IMG/VR virus record: IMGVR_UViG_3300032083_000232
Location: 1-20,095 of that record
Length of the DNA stretch: 20,095 bases
Reading direction: 5' to 3' (one strand)
Source of the DNA: a virus
The notes beneath the pieces were generated by a model, which was not told where the DNA came from, searched no databases, and was given only the letters and a program-made list of their open reading frames with translations. The position numbers and the translations under genes are program-made. Positions 6,341 to 14,260 of the stretch are shown here, piece by piece. How positions within the stretch are numbered: position 1 is the first letter of the stretch; each line of letters opens with the position of its first letter.

Positions 6341-6591
6341 TGAGACATATAGAGTATATGATGAAGAGATTAGAAGAAGAAGACATGGTTAATAGTCCTG
6401 CCCACTACAACAAAGCAGGCATCGAGACTATTGACATGATAGAGTCTGTCACAGGTGATGGATTTGAAGCGTATCTTCAGGGCAACATTCTTAAATATCT
6501 GTGTAGATATAAGTACAAGAATGGTGTAGAAGATTTAGAGAAAGCAAAATGGTATTTAAACAGATTAATTAAGACAATAGGAGAAGACTAA
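6340..6591 (+). CDS. DUF3310 family protein
   Basis: An 83-residue protein matching the DUF3310 (SaV-like) family, common in phage replication modules and sometimes labelled a nucleotide kinase without solid proof. Family hallmarks are VNSPAHYNKAGIETIDMIES near the N-terminus, then EAYLQGNILKYLCRYKYK and NGVEDLEKAKWYLNRLI, which together form nearly the whole domain. The GTG at 6340 overlaps the previous stop (TAGTG). ATG 6358 or ATG 6385 (immediately before VNSPAHYN) are alternative starts, because the ribosome site for the GTG is weak. It sits just ahead of the ribonucleotide reductase, which agrees with a nucleotide-related role but does not establish it. Confidence 0.85.
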   Translation: MRHIEYMMKRLEEEDMVNSPAHYNKAGIETIDMIESVTGDGFEAYLQGNILKYLCRYKYKNGVEDLEKAKWYLNRLIKTIGED

Positions 6592-6592
6592 G

Positions 6593-8521
6593 ATGGCATC
6601 GAATATGTTACCAACCTCATATCAAGAGTTTATACATAAGTCTAGGTACGCTAGATGGATGGAAGAAGAGGGAAGAAGAGAGAATTGGGGTGAGACAGTC
6701 AGCAGATATGTAAACTTTATGGCTGATACGTTGATGGAGAAACACAACTACAAGATAGATAAAGTTGATAAAGAAATGATGGAAGACTACATTACTAGTC
6801 TGAGTGTAATGCCATCTATGAGAGCAATGATGACTGCAGGTGAAGCACTCAAGAGAGATAATACTTGTGGCTACAACTGTAGCTACCTGCCCGTAGACAG
6901 TCCAAGATCATTCGATGAAGCTATGTACATACTTATGTGTGGCACAGGTGTAGGTTTCTCTGTAGAAAGAGAGAACGTAGACAAGCTACCTATCATTAGT
7001 GAGAACATGCAGGAGTCTGAAGTTGTTATTAAGGTGGAAGACAGTAAGGCAGGATGGGCAAAAGCTTATCGTGAGTTAGTTGCGTTGCTTTATTCAGGAA
7101 TGATACCGTCATGGGATGTCTCCAAAGTAAGACCATCAGGTGCAAGATTAAAAGTTATGGGTGGTCGAGCATCAGGTGCTGATCCCCTTGTTAACTTATT
7201 TAAGTTTACTGTAGAGAAATTCAAGAGTGCAACAGGTAGAAAGTTATTTCCTGTTGAGTGTCACGATATCATGTGTAAGGTTGGTGAGGTTGTTGTAGTA
7301 GGTGGCGTTAGACGATCTGCTTTGATCAGCCTATCTAATCTAAACGATGATCAAATGGCACACGCTAAGACAGGTCAATGGTGGGAAAGTCAAGGTCAAA
7401 GAGCATTGGCTAACAACTCTGTAGCCTACAAGGGCAAGCCTAGTATGGAAACGTACATGAGAGAATGGTTAGCTTTGTATGAATCTAAGTCAGGTGAAAG
7501 AGGTATGTTTAACAGACAGGCTGCCGATGAGCAGGTAGCTAAGAGTGGCAGAAGACAGACAGGCTACATGTGGGGAACTAATCCTTGTTCAGAGATCATA
7601 CTTAGACCCTATCAGTTCTGTAATTTATCTGAAGTTGTCGTAAGAGAGAACGATGATCTTTCAGCCTTGAGATCAAAGGTACGGATTGCTACCATGCTAG
7701 GTACATTCCAATCAACTCTTACAGATTTAAAGTATCTACGTAAGATATGGAAAACAAACACAGAAGAAGAAAGATTGTTAGGTGTGTCATTGACAGGTAT
7801 CATGGATCATCCTGTGTTAGCTAGAATGACTGACTCTAAGATATGGTTACAAGAGATGAAGCAGGTAGCTATCGATACAAACAGAGAGTATGCAGAGAAG
7901 ATAGGAATACCTAGAAGTACTGCAATTACTTGTGTAAAGCCAAGTGGCACTGTGTCTCAGCTAACTGATTCTGCATCAGGTATCCATGCTAGACACAATC
8001 CGTTTTACATCAGAACTGTACGTGGCGATAACAAAGACCCACTCACACAGTTTATGAAAGAAGAGGGTATACCGTTTGAACCTGATATCACAAAACCTGA
8101 TAGTGTTACGGTCTTTTCTTTTCCTATGAAATCTCCTAGTGGTGCTATCACTAGAACTGAGATGAGTGCTATAGAACAACTAGAACTATGGAAACTCTAT
8201 GCACTTAATTGGTGCGAACACAAACCATCTGTAACTATTTCTGTAAAGGAAGAGGAGTGGATGGAAGTAGGTTCGTGGTTGTATGATAACTTTGATATAG
8301 CTTCGGGTGTATCATTCTTACCATTCTCTGACCACACGTACCAACAAGCTCCTTATCAGGATATAGAAGCTGATGACTATCTAGAATGGAATGGTCGTGT
8401 ACCATCTGCTTTAGATTGGACTAAATTCTCTAACTATGAAAAGGAAGATAATACGAGTGGTTCTCGTGAGTTGGCTTGTACTGCAGATGCCTGCGAAGTC
8501 GTAGACTTGAGTTCAAGCTAA
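6593..8521 (+). CDS. nrdJ: Adenosylcobalamin-dependent (class II) ribonucleoside-triphosphate reductase
   Basis: A 642-residue monomeric class II ribonucleotide reductase that makes dNTPs from ribonucleotides using a B12-derived radical, supplying precursors for phage replication. The N-terminal redox cysteine is C96 in YNCSYLPVD. The active-site block is NPCSEI with C332 and E334, followed by C343 in FCNLSEV, matching Lactobacillus RTPR C408, E410 and C419. The C-terminal reducing pair is C629-x4-C634 (ACTADAC), the counterpart of RTPR C731/C736. The conserved CVKPSGTVSQL segment (447-457) is also present. Length and arrangement fit the short monomeric RTPR type rather than the longer dimeric class II enzymes. 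The ATG is two bases after the DUF3310 stop, and the stop overlaps the next start (TAATG). The enzyme needs adenosylcobalamin, so the host must make or import B12. Confidence 0.95.
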   Translation: MASNMLPTSYQEFIHKSRYARWMEEEGRRENWGETVSRYVNFMADTLMEKHNYKIDKVDKEMMEDYITSLSVMPSMRAMMTAGEALKRDNTCGYNCSYLPVDSPRSFDEAMYILMCGTGVGFSVERENVDKLPIISENMQESEVVIKVEDSKAGWAKAYRELVALLYSGMIPSWDVSKVRPSGARLKVMGGRASGADPLVNLFKFTVEKFKSATGRKLFPVECHDIMCKVGEVVVVGGVRRSALISLSNLNDDQMAHAKTGQWWESQGQRALANNSVAYKGKPSMETYMREWLALYESKSGERGMFNRQAADEQVAKSGRRQTGYMWGTNPCSEIILRPYQFCNLSEVVVRENDDLSALRSKVRIATMLGTFQSTLTDLKYLRKIWKTNTEEERLLGVSLTGIMDHPVLARMTDSKIWLQEMKQVAIDTNREYAEKIGIPRSTAITCVKPSGTVSQLTDSASGIHARHNPFYIRTVRGDNKDPLTQFMKEEGIPFEPDITKPDSVTVFSFPMKSPSGAITRTEMSAIEQLELWKLYALNWCEHKPSVTISVKEEEWMEVGSWLYDNFDIASGVSFLPFSDHTYQQAPYQDIEADDYLEWNGRVPSALDWTKFSNYEKEDNTSGSRELACTADACEVVDLSSS

Positions 8522-9039
8522 TGATAGAGATACCGATCAGCGAAGATTACATGCGTCATGCGAGGGAAAAAGCTTCTGCTGTAGGCATACTGCAGGGAAG
8601 TATTACAGGTGGCACTAGTAACGTAGTAGGTGCGATAGGCGAGGTAATCGTGGCTGATATCATTGGAGCAACTGAAGCAAATACATATAACTATGATTTA
8701 GTAAAAGATGGGAATCGAATCGACGTTAAGACTAAACGTTGTAATACTAAGCCACAGCCTAATTATGATTGCTCAGTTGCATCACATGGTACTAAGCAAG
8801 ACTGTGACAGTTATGTGTTCGTGAGGATACTGACTGATCTCAGTAAGGCTTGGATACTAGGTAGCATTAGTAAACAAGAATACTATGCTGAAGCTACCCG
8901 ATACAAGAAAGGTCAAGTTGACCCGAGCAACGGTTTTACATTCAGAACCGATTGTTATAATTTACCGATAAGCAAGTTAGAGCCGATCAATGAAATCAAA
9001 AGTGAAAGCGAAACTATTCTCACTAGAAGCGTTTCTTAA
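8521..9039 (+). CDS. Putative PD-(D/E)XK endonuclease
   Basis: A 172-residue protein with the look of a small restriction-type nuclease fold. GAIGEVIVADIIG supplies a helix with E41, YDLVKDG supplies D59, and RIDVKTKR gives D68-x-K70, the expected order E...D...(D/E)xK. The second half, SYVFVRILTDLSKAWILGSI, fits the following strand and helix. The start is ATG 8521, overlapping the reductase stop (TAATG). An upstream in-frame start inside the reductase gene is not needed. It is probably another host-DNA degrading or DNA-processing nuclease, the fourth nuclease gene in this block besides the proofreading exonuclease. The fold is inferred from motifs only, and no close relative is recognised. 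Confidence 0.7.
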   Translation: MIEIPISEDYMRHAREKASAVGILQGSITGGTSNVVGAIGEVIVADIIGATEANTYNYDLVKDGNRIDVKTKRCNTKPQPNYDCSVASHGTKQDCDSYVFVRILTDLSKAWILGSISKQEYYAEATRYKKGQVDPSNGFTFRTDCYNLPISKLEPINEIKSESETILTRSVS

Positions 9040-9211
9040 TAAAGATGGGAATGTGGAAATACTCTACGATGCAGTAGAACCTGAAGAGTTTGAGAAGACT
9101 ATGAATATGGGTCTTCCTATGTACGAAGGTACAAACAAGGTGGGAGACTTTATAAGATACCTGAGATCAATAGCACAAGAGGTTATGGATAAATCAGGTA
9201 GGTTCTTGTAG
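8990..9211 (+). CDS. Small hypothetical protein
   Basis: A 73-residue soluble protein of unknown function. ATG 8990 lies 50 nt inside the end of the nuclease gene in another frame, and the ribosome site is weak. A GTG at 9002 is an alternative start. The sequence has a short basic start (MKSKVKAKLF) followed by an acidic helical body, VEPEEFEKTMNM and VGDFIRYLRSIAQEVMD. The stop overlaps the GTG start of the membrane micro-protein downstream (TAGTG), so the two are probably co-translated. No motif points to a function. Confidence 0.6.
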   Translation: MKSKVKAKLFSLEAFLNKDGNVEILYDAVEPEEFEKTMNMGLPMYEGTNKVGDFIRYLRSIAQEVMDKSGRFL

Positions 9212-9333
9212 TGGAGTGGTGGGAAGCGTGGCTAGTCGTAGCTATAACTATCAACACCACTATCAATACAATTGTTTTCTTTAAGGGTCGTAAGATATCG
9301 AGACAGAGGGATAAGCCTAGCTCATCATCTTAA
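9211..9333 (+). CDS. 40-residue single-pass membrane micro-protein, last gene of the + strand block
   Basis: GTG 9211 opens a 40-codon frame ending at TAA 9331-9333. The start overlaps the previous stop (TAGTG) and has AGGTAGG at 9196-9202 as a ribosome site. The protein has a Trp-rich start (MEWWEAW), one hydrophobic helix (LVVAITINTTINTIVFF, about residues 8-24), then a basic Lys/Arg tail (KGRKISRQRDK) and a Ser-rich end. The charge pattern predicts the tail stays in the cytoplasm. A holin-like or membrane-targeting role is possible but not shown. Its last 17 nt overlap the end of the convergent - strand gene. This frame fills what would otherwise be a roughly 100-nt gap between the two blocks. 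Confidence 0.55.
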   Translation: MEWWEAWLVVAITINTTINTIVFFKGRKISRQRDKPSSSS

Positions 9334-9622
9334 AGTCTTTACCTGATATTTTACCGTCTTTGTTTTTATCTAACATAGCCTGCTTACCATGTAGCTTTCC
9401 CCCATGAGCCATACCCATGCTAAATCTTTTCTTTTCAGTCATGCTACCCATTGGGTTCATCATGCCTGCTTGACCTGCAGATGACTTTCTATTGTCCTCA
9501 GCAAGTCCACCCATTTGCATTTTCTTTTTCTTAGCCATGCCACCGTACATCATTGGCTTTCTTGGGGTAGCACCACCACCGTACATCATGCCCTTACGTT
9601 GACCGTTGTTATACATCTTCAT
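9317..9622 (-). CDS. Met/Gly-rich protein with C-terminal EF-hand-like loop
   Basis: A 101-residue basic, low-complexity protein. The first ~75 residues repeat Met-Gly-Gly motifs: MMYGGG (12-17), MMYGG (24-28), MQMGGL and MGMAHGG, separated by Lys-rich stretches such as AKKKK. The C-terminus holds DKNKDGKISGKD, a 12-residue EF-hand/dockerin-type calcium loop with D at positions 1, 5 and 12 and N at 3. Similar MYGG/Lys-rich small proteins occur in marine phage structural blocks, but I know no assigned function. The start has a strong ribosome site (AAGGAG, eight bases upstream) that overlaps the stop of the 1538-residue gene, so it is the last cistron of the virion block and is probably abundant. 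A virion decoration or scaffold role is inferred only. Confidence 0.75.
   Translation of the reverse strand: MKMYNNGQRKGMMYGGGATPRKPMMYGGMAKKKKMQMGGLAEDNRKSSAGQAGMMNPMGSMTEKKRFSMGMAHGGKLHGKQAMLDKNKDGKISGKDFKMMS
9540..9589 (-). repeat. Two 14-bp direct repeats encoding the MMYGG motif
   Basis: CCACCGTACATCAT occurs at 9540-9553 and again at 9576-9589, a 36-bp spacing. Both copies encode MMYGG(G) in the - strand Met/Gly-rich gene. The nucleotide identity suggests a recent internal duplication rather than only convergent codon choice. Confidence 0.6.
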
Positions 9623-9634
9623 TAGTTTGTCTCC

Positions 9635-12600
9635 TTAAGTTAAATCGTTAGCGTATTCATACTCTTTGTATTTTATTTTCCAACCTTCAGGTAAGTCAAT
9701 TTCTCTCTCGGGAGCAACTAGGTTAAGCATCTTGTCTTGATTGGACAGAGCTAAAGTCATTGCGTTAAAAAACTGTACTTCCTTTTGTCTAGACAGAGGT
9801 TGACCTGTCTTTACTATCTCTAAGAATAATTGACCTGCTTCTGGGTTTTCAATCAGAGCCTTAAACATGTTGTGACCTTTCATACGAAACTGTTGTAGTA
9901 TAGCTTCTGTTCCCACATATCTTGCAGATATAACTCCTCTGTTTATAGAATAGAATCTACTAATGTAACTTTCCACAGAAAAGTGTCTTGGAACTCCTGT
10001 TATGTTAGATGCTTTTTCTGCTATGTCTGTTTGTTCAGATACAAAATTTATCATGGAATCAAAAGTCTTTAATCTTTTTTCTCCTATAAGGTTTTGTACC
10101 ATAGCTCTTTTAGTTTTATCGTTGAATCCAGTAATAGATTTTAAAGCTTCCATGTCCATTGTCACTTCGGGTATCAAGTTGCCTTTGTAGTCTAATGTGT
10201 TTTTACCAGTAGTTTTAAATACGTTTTTATTCAAATCTTCTAGGTATACATCTCTAACCAAATCATCTATTCTGTCTCTAGATACTTTACCACCAAAGAA
10301 TGTAAACAATCCATCTTTTGCTCTGTTTAACTGAGGTCCATTCTCAAACATCTTCTGAGCTAAACTTACTGTGGATGTACTCTCTGATGTTAAAGTTTGC
10401 AGAACCCTAGCAACTTGTTTTCTTTGGTCTAGATATTCTGTAGCAGGCTTTACATTTTCTTTAGCCAACTTAGTCATGCGTGTGTCAAGGTTATCTTGTC
10501 CTTTTTTCCATAGCTTGTCTCCAACTGATGCTGGATTATAGGAAAACAAATCTTTTTCTATCTTGTTAACATCTATGAGACTTCTAAGTCTTCCGTCTTC
10601 TCTACCTACAGTAAATGCTTTTTCTATGTTTCTCATTTTAGTTATGTACTCTTTACTGTTTAACTGTCCTTTGTTTGCAACATCAAGTATATAGTCTGAT
10701 AATTTTAATTCCATAAGAGCTTTTAGAGTTTTACCGTTTTGAGTTCCGAGATCAATTGTGTAGTTTTTACCTATCCTTGTTCCTACCAACTCATAAAAAC
10801 TATCTTGAAACTCAGGCAACTCAGAAGTTTTCATGTTTGCAATTTTATCAAAGTCAAACCAACTGTTAGGATTGTTGTCTAAAGTTATACCTGTAGGTCT
10901 AGTGCTACTTGGTGATACTTTGTTTCTTCCTTTAAATGATTTGTTCCAATTTAGTTTGTTATCGAAGAATCTGTTCATGTAGGTTTGGTGCATACCATTT
11001 GCGTTACTTAGCAAATCTCTAACAGCAACTCTTTCTTTGCCTATCTCTACAAACATATCTCCAATTAGTTGTTCGTTTGGCTGTCCAAAGTTTACTTTGA
11101 ATTGTGTAAACATTGTGTCAGCTTCATCTTTTAACTGGCTATACTGGTAAGCTATGCCACCTGCTTCTGTGTTAGTTCCTGACTCTTGTAATCTTTTATA
11201 CTTTGAATTAAGATTAGAAAAAGCCGATTTCATTTCTTTTAGTTGTTCAAAGGATATAGGTATTGAGTCTATTGTTTTACCTCTACTCTTTGCCATTTGG
11301 TTTAGAACATCTACAACTTGTAGATTCATAGGCAGGTAAGATTTTATCATAGATGGATCAGCGTTTTCAAGAATACTACCAATGAACTCACTTATGTTTT
11401 CATATTGACCACCTTGATTGACAGTGTCAAAATGTTTTTGTACAGATATTCCCGCTGCATCGTTTAATCCCTTAAACAAATTGGCTCTCTTAGATGAACC
11501 TATGTTTGCACCTGCAATGTTTTTAAATACATCTGTCTCGTTTGTTTTACCTGTGATGTCTAAAAACTTCTCTAAGATACCTATGCCTTCTACCTTAGCA
11601 TTAGTACCTATAAGTTCTCCTGTTTCAGTTACAAATCTAGAGCTATCTAGCTTTTTATACTCTGCACTAACTTCTGCATTTGCTTTATTTCGTACGTTTT
11701 CTGAAAAAGTAAGAAACAAATCACCAAAGTTATCGTGTTCTACTACAGGATTATCATCTTTCTTTAAGCTTTTGTTTAATTTTGTCTTAGCTTCCTTTAA
11801 CAACTTGGGTCTGTTTAATGACTTTGCTTTATCTGCAAGTGCCCTATCCACAGCATCACTTATAGTTTGATTTTCTGCAGATATATTTACTTCATTCTCC
11901 CAGTTAACTTTGTTTATATTTAAACCATAAGTAGTGTTAAGCTTGGTGCTTATGTCGTCTGCACTGCTAACACCATCGTCTAGTATACCTGTAGTTCCAT
12001 AGATAGCATCAGTTATCTCATTCTTTTGAGCTTCTTTCAATTGCTCTATAGTTTCAGATATCTTTTCATTACGCTTTACACCAAAGTTGTAAACTTTATC
12101 TATTGTGTTTTGAAATTTTATTAGGGCAGGCGTGTCATTGTCTCTACGTATATTTGATATGTCCAAAGAAGCACTAGATAATTCATTTAACAAGCTACTT
12201 TTTAGGGTTTGTACTTTTTGCAAATCTTCTATTGTTTGACCAAAAGATGCTAAACTTTTTTCAGATATGTTTAAGCGTGATCCCTCTTCAATAGTCTGTA
12301 AAATAGATATTCCTGAAAGTTTTGCAAAGCTCATTTTAACTAACTCTATAGGTACACCTGCTGTAATAAGTTCTTGTTGTAACTCATCCATATACTTTAT
12401 ACGTGTCTCTAAGGATTTTTTAAATTCAGGAGAAAAAGTATTTACTCGTTTAGCAAGTTCTTTTGCTATATCTAGGTCTTGAGCCTTTTTACCTGCGTTA
12501 GTAAAACTATATGCTTTATCTAAAAGGTTGGACATAATTCTGTTGTTAGACCCTGTTTGGTATATTATACCTGAAAACAAACCGACTGCTTCAAAGAGAC

Positions 12601-14251
12601 GAGAATCTCCTTCTGCTTCTTGTGCTAGTTGTCCAAAGCCTGCTGACCCAATGATCATGTACTTATTGCCCTGTGAAGCATCTCGTAAGAATTGTGGCAA
12701 GTTAGATTCTAGGACTACGGTACGTAAATTTTCAGTAGATTGATTTAGAGAAGCATTAAGAGATGCAAGTTGTTTTTCATCATCTAAAGTTCTTTTACCT
12801 TTAATACGTAATGCTTCTTCAAAGTTGTCTCTTTGTTTAAGTATATTCTTTCTTGTAGCAAGTGCAGCTGTTACTTCAGGTCTTTTAAACACAGTTTTAG
12901 CTGCATCATCTATTTGTAATCCTCTTACTAATCTACCACCGTTTAATATCGAATCAATACGCTGATAGGCTTTCCCTATACCAAACGGAGCATCTCCTAA
13001 GTTAGCAGTAAATTTACCAAAGCCTATTTGTTTGTTTCGTAAAGTTTGAAAATCTCTCAACCCGTTTTCTGGCGTTAGGTTCTCTCCTCCGGGTTTAAGT
13101 CTTTCTGTTGCTAGGTACTTTTTGTATTTTCTAAATTCTCTTTTGCCCAATTGGGTTACTATCTTTGTTGCCACCTTACTAGGTATCAGTATCTCAGCAC
13201 CGACTGCGGCTAGTCTCTGAGGAGTAGAAGTAAACATGGTAGCTATAAGTTCGGCTGTTCCTATGTCTATCTCAATACCCCTTGCAGCATATCCATCTTG
13301 AAGTATGTTTGCTTGCTTGTCCATAAACACATCGTAGAAATCATTTCGCTTCTTTGAATCAGTTATACCTGCTGTTGAATCTGTTAGAATTTCAAATCCT
13401 TCTCCTATTAGATACCCCCCTGTTTCAAGTCCAAACCTAACACCACCTCTGGCATAACCAAGTATGTTTTCCATATTCTTAAACTTGTTATCCATACGTT
13501 CAGTTATTATACCAAGTCTTTGTCTAGAATTAAGACCTGCTTTAATTAATATCTTATTGTATTGTTTAGCAAGATGAAGATTAAAACCTGTCTCATCAAA
13601 GTTTGTACCAAATGTTTTATCGAGAGTTACTCCTATCTTTTGTCCACCAATAAACGGCATCCACTCAGGAAATCTACCTTGACCTTTTTCATCTTCTGCT
13701 TTAAAGGGCGTGGTTTTTAACAGAGGGTTAATTATCTGCCCTATTGACGGAGGTGAATAGTCTTTAGGCTCTTTTATAATATTTGCAATTTGAGTTTCGT
13801 AGGGAATATCTTCGTATGCTATAGCTCCACTTTTCTTTTTGTAAGCATACTGTAAAGCACCCATGTAATTCATGGTTTTAATTTTATCATCGTAGGTAGA
13901 ACCTTCTTGAAATTTAGAATAGCCATCACCTTGAGTATTCTTTGTTCTGAATCCCACCATATTGTTAACTATATCAATCATTACGGGATTTGTTTTTTGA
14001 AATATACTTTCAGTCTTAACATATGGCTGTAGTTTAGCTTTGTCCACAAACACTTCTCTCTTAGATACAGTTTCTGATCCCGGAACAATATCTTCTACGA
14101 ATGTTTTTTTAACATCAGTAACAGCTTCAGGTCTAACTATACCTACTTTCTCAGCTACTTTCCTAGCTGCACCTGCTGTATCATCAAAAATATCATACCC
14201 TCTTTTTGGCTGTACGATATTATCTGTATCTTCTGTTATTTCTTCAGCCAT
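9635..14251 (-). CDS. Giant virion protein (1538 aa), candidate internal virion / DNA-ejection protein
   Basis: At 1538 residues this is the largest gene in the window. It is mostly helical and polar with long Lys/Glu/Asn-rich stretches and very few cysteines. Gly/hydrophobic amphipathic segments lie at about 262-290 (YARGGVRFGLETGGYLIGEG), 330-368 and 530-566 (YMIIGSAGFGQLA, AVGLFSGIIYQTG), which could insert in or lie on a membrane. No lytic transglycosylase, peptidase or tail-fibre motif is evident. It follows the 1075-residue gene by nine bases holding AGGA as ribosome site. Size, position and composition recall T7 gp16, which forms part of the ejection channel, but that is analogy and not detected homology. 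A large tail or RNA-polymerase-like protein was considered and no supporting motif was seen. Confidence 0.7.
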   Translation of the reverse strand: MAEEITEDTDNIVQPKRGYDIFDDTAGAARKVAEKVGIVRPEAVTDVKKTFVEDIVPGSETVSKREVFVDKAKLQPYVKTESIFQKTNPVMIDIVNNMVGFRTKNTQGDGYSKFQEGSTYDDKIKTMNYMGALQYAYKKKSGAIAYEDIPYETQIANIIKEPKDYSPPSIGQIINPLLKTTPFKAEDEKGQGRFPEWMPFIGGQKIGVTLDKTFGTNFDETGFNLHLAKQYNKILIKAGLNSRQRLGIITERMDNKFKNMENILGYARGGVRFGLETGGYLIGEGFEILTDSTAGITDSKKRNDFYDVFMDKQANILQDGYAARGIEIDIGTAELIATMFTSTPQRLAAVGAEILIPSKVATKIVTQLGKREFRKYKKYLATERLKPGGENLTPENGLRDFQTLRNKQIGFGKFTANLGDAPFGIGKAYQRIDSILNGGRLVRGLQIDDAAKTVFKRPEVTAALATRKNILKQRDNFEEALRIKGKRTLDDEKQLASLNASLNQSTENLRTVVLESNLPQFLRDASQGNKYMIIGSAGFGQLAQEAEGDSRLFEAVGLFSGIIYQTGSNNRIMSNLLDKAYSFTNAGKKAQDLDIAKELAKRVNTFSPEFKKSLETRIKYMDELQQELITAGVPIELVKMSFAKLSGISILQTIEEGSRLNISEKSLASFGQTIEDLQKVQTLKSSLLNELSSASLDISNIRRDNDTPALIKFQNTIDKVYNFGVKRNEKISETIEQLKEAQKNEITDAIYGTTGILDDGVSSADDISTKLNTTYGLNINKVNWENEVNISAENQTISDAVDRALADKAKSLNRPKLLKEAKTKLNKSLKKDDNPVVEHDNFGDLFLTFSENVRNKANAEVSAEYKKLDSSRFVTETGELIGTNAKVEGIGILEKFLDITGKTNETDVFKNIAGANIGSSKRANLFKGLNDAAGISVQKHFDTVNQGGQYENISEFIGSILENADPSMIKSYLPMNLQVVDVLNQMAKSRGKTIDSIPISFEQLKEMKSAFSNLNSKYKRLQESGTNTEAGGIAYQYSQLKDEADTMFTQFKVNFGQPNEQLIGDMFVEIGKERVAVRDLLSNANGMHQTYMNRFFDNKLNWNKSFKGRNKVSPSSTRPTGITLDNNPNSWFDFDKIANMKTSELPEFQDSFYELVGTRIGKNYTIDLGTQNGKTLKALMELKLSDYILDVANKGQLNSKEYITKMRNIEKAFTVGREDGRLRSLIDVNKIEKDLFSYNPASVGDKLWKKGQDNLDTRMTKLAKENVKPATEYLDQRKQVARVLQTLTSESTSTVSLAQKMFENGPQLNRAKDGLFTFFGGKVSRDRIDDLVRDVYLEDLNKNVFKTTGKNTLDYKGNLIPEVTMDMEALKSITGFNDKTKRAMVQNLIGEKRLKTFDSMINFVSEQTDIAEKASNITGVPRHFSVESYISRFYSINRGVISARYVGTEAILQQFRMKGHNMFKALIENPEAGQLFLEIVKTGQPLSRQKEVQFFNAMTLALSNQDKMLNLVAPEREIDLPEGWKIKYKEYEYANDLT

Positions 14252-14260
14252 AAACTATCC

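Noticed and set aside
9279-9335. Inverted repeat CTTTAAG / CTTAAAG as a terminator between the convergent blocks
   Set aside because: Seven AT-rich base pairs with a loop of over 40 nt and no T-run is too weak to call a terminator.
11418-11870. 150-residue + strand reading frame inside the 1538-residue gene (and similar long antisense frames at 14040-14492 and 16224-17039)
   Set aside because: They lie antisense to long, coherent virion genes, lack ribosome sites and have Ser/Leu/Phe-rich shadow composition typical of reverse-complemented Lys/Glu/Asn-rich coding sequence.
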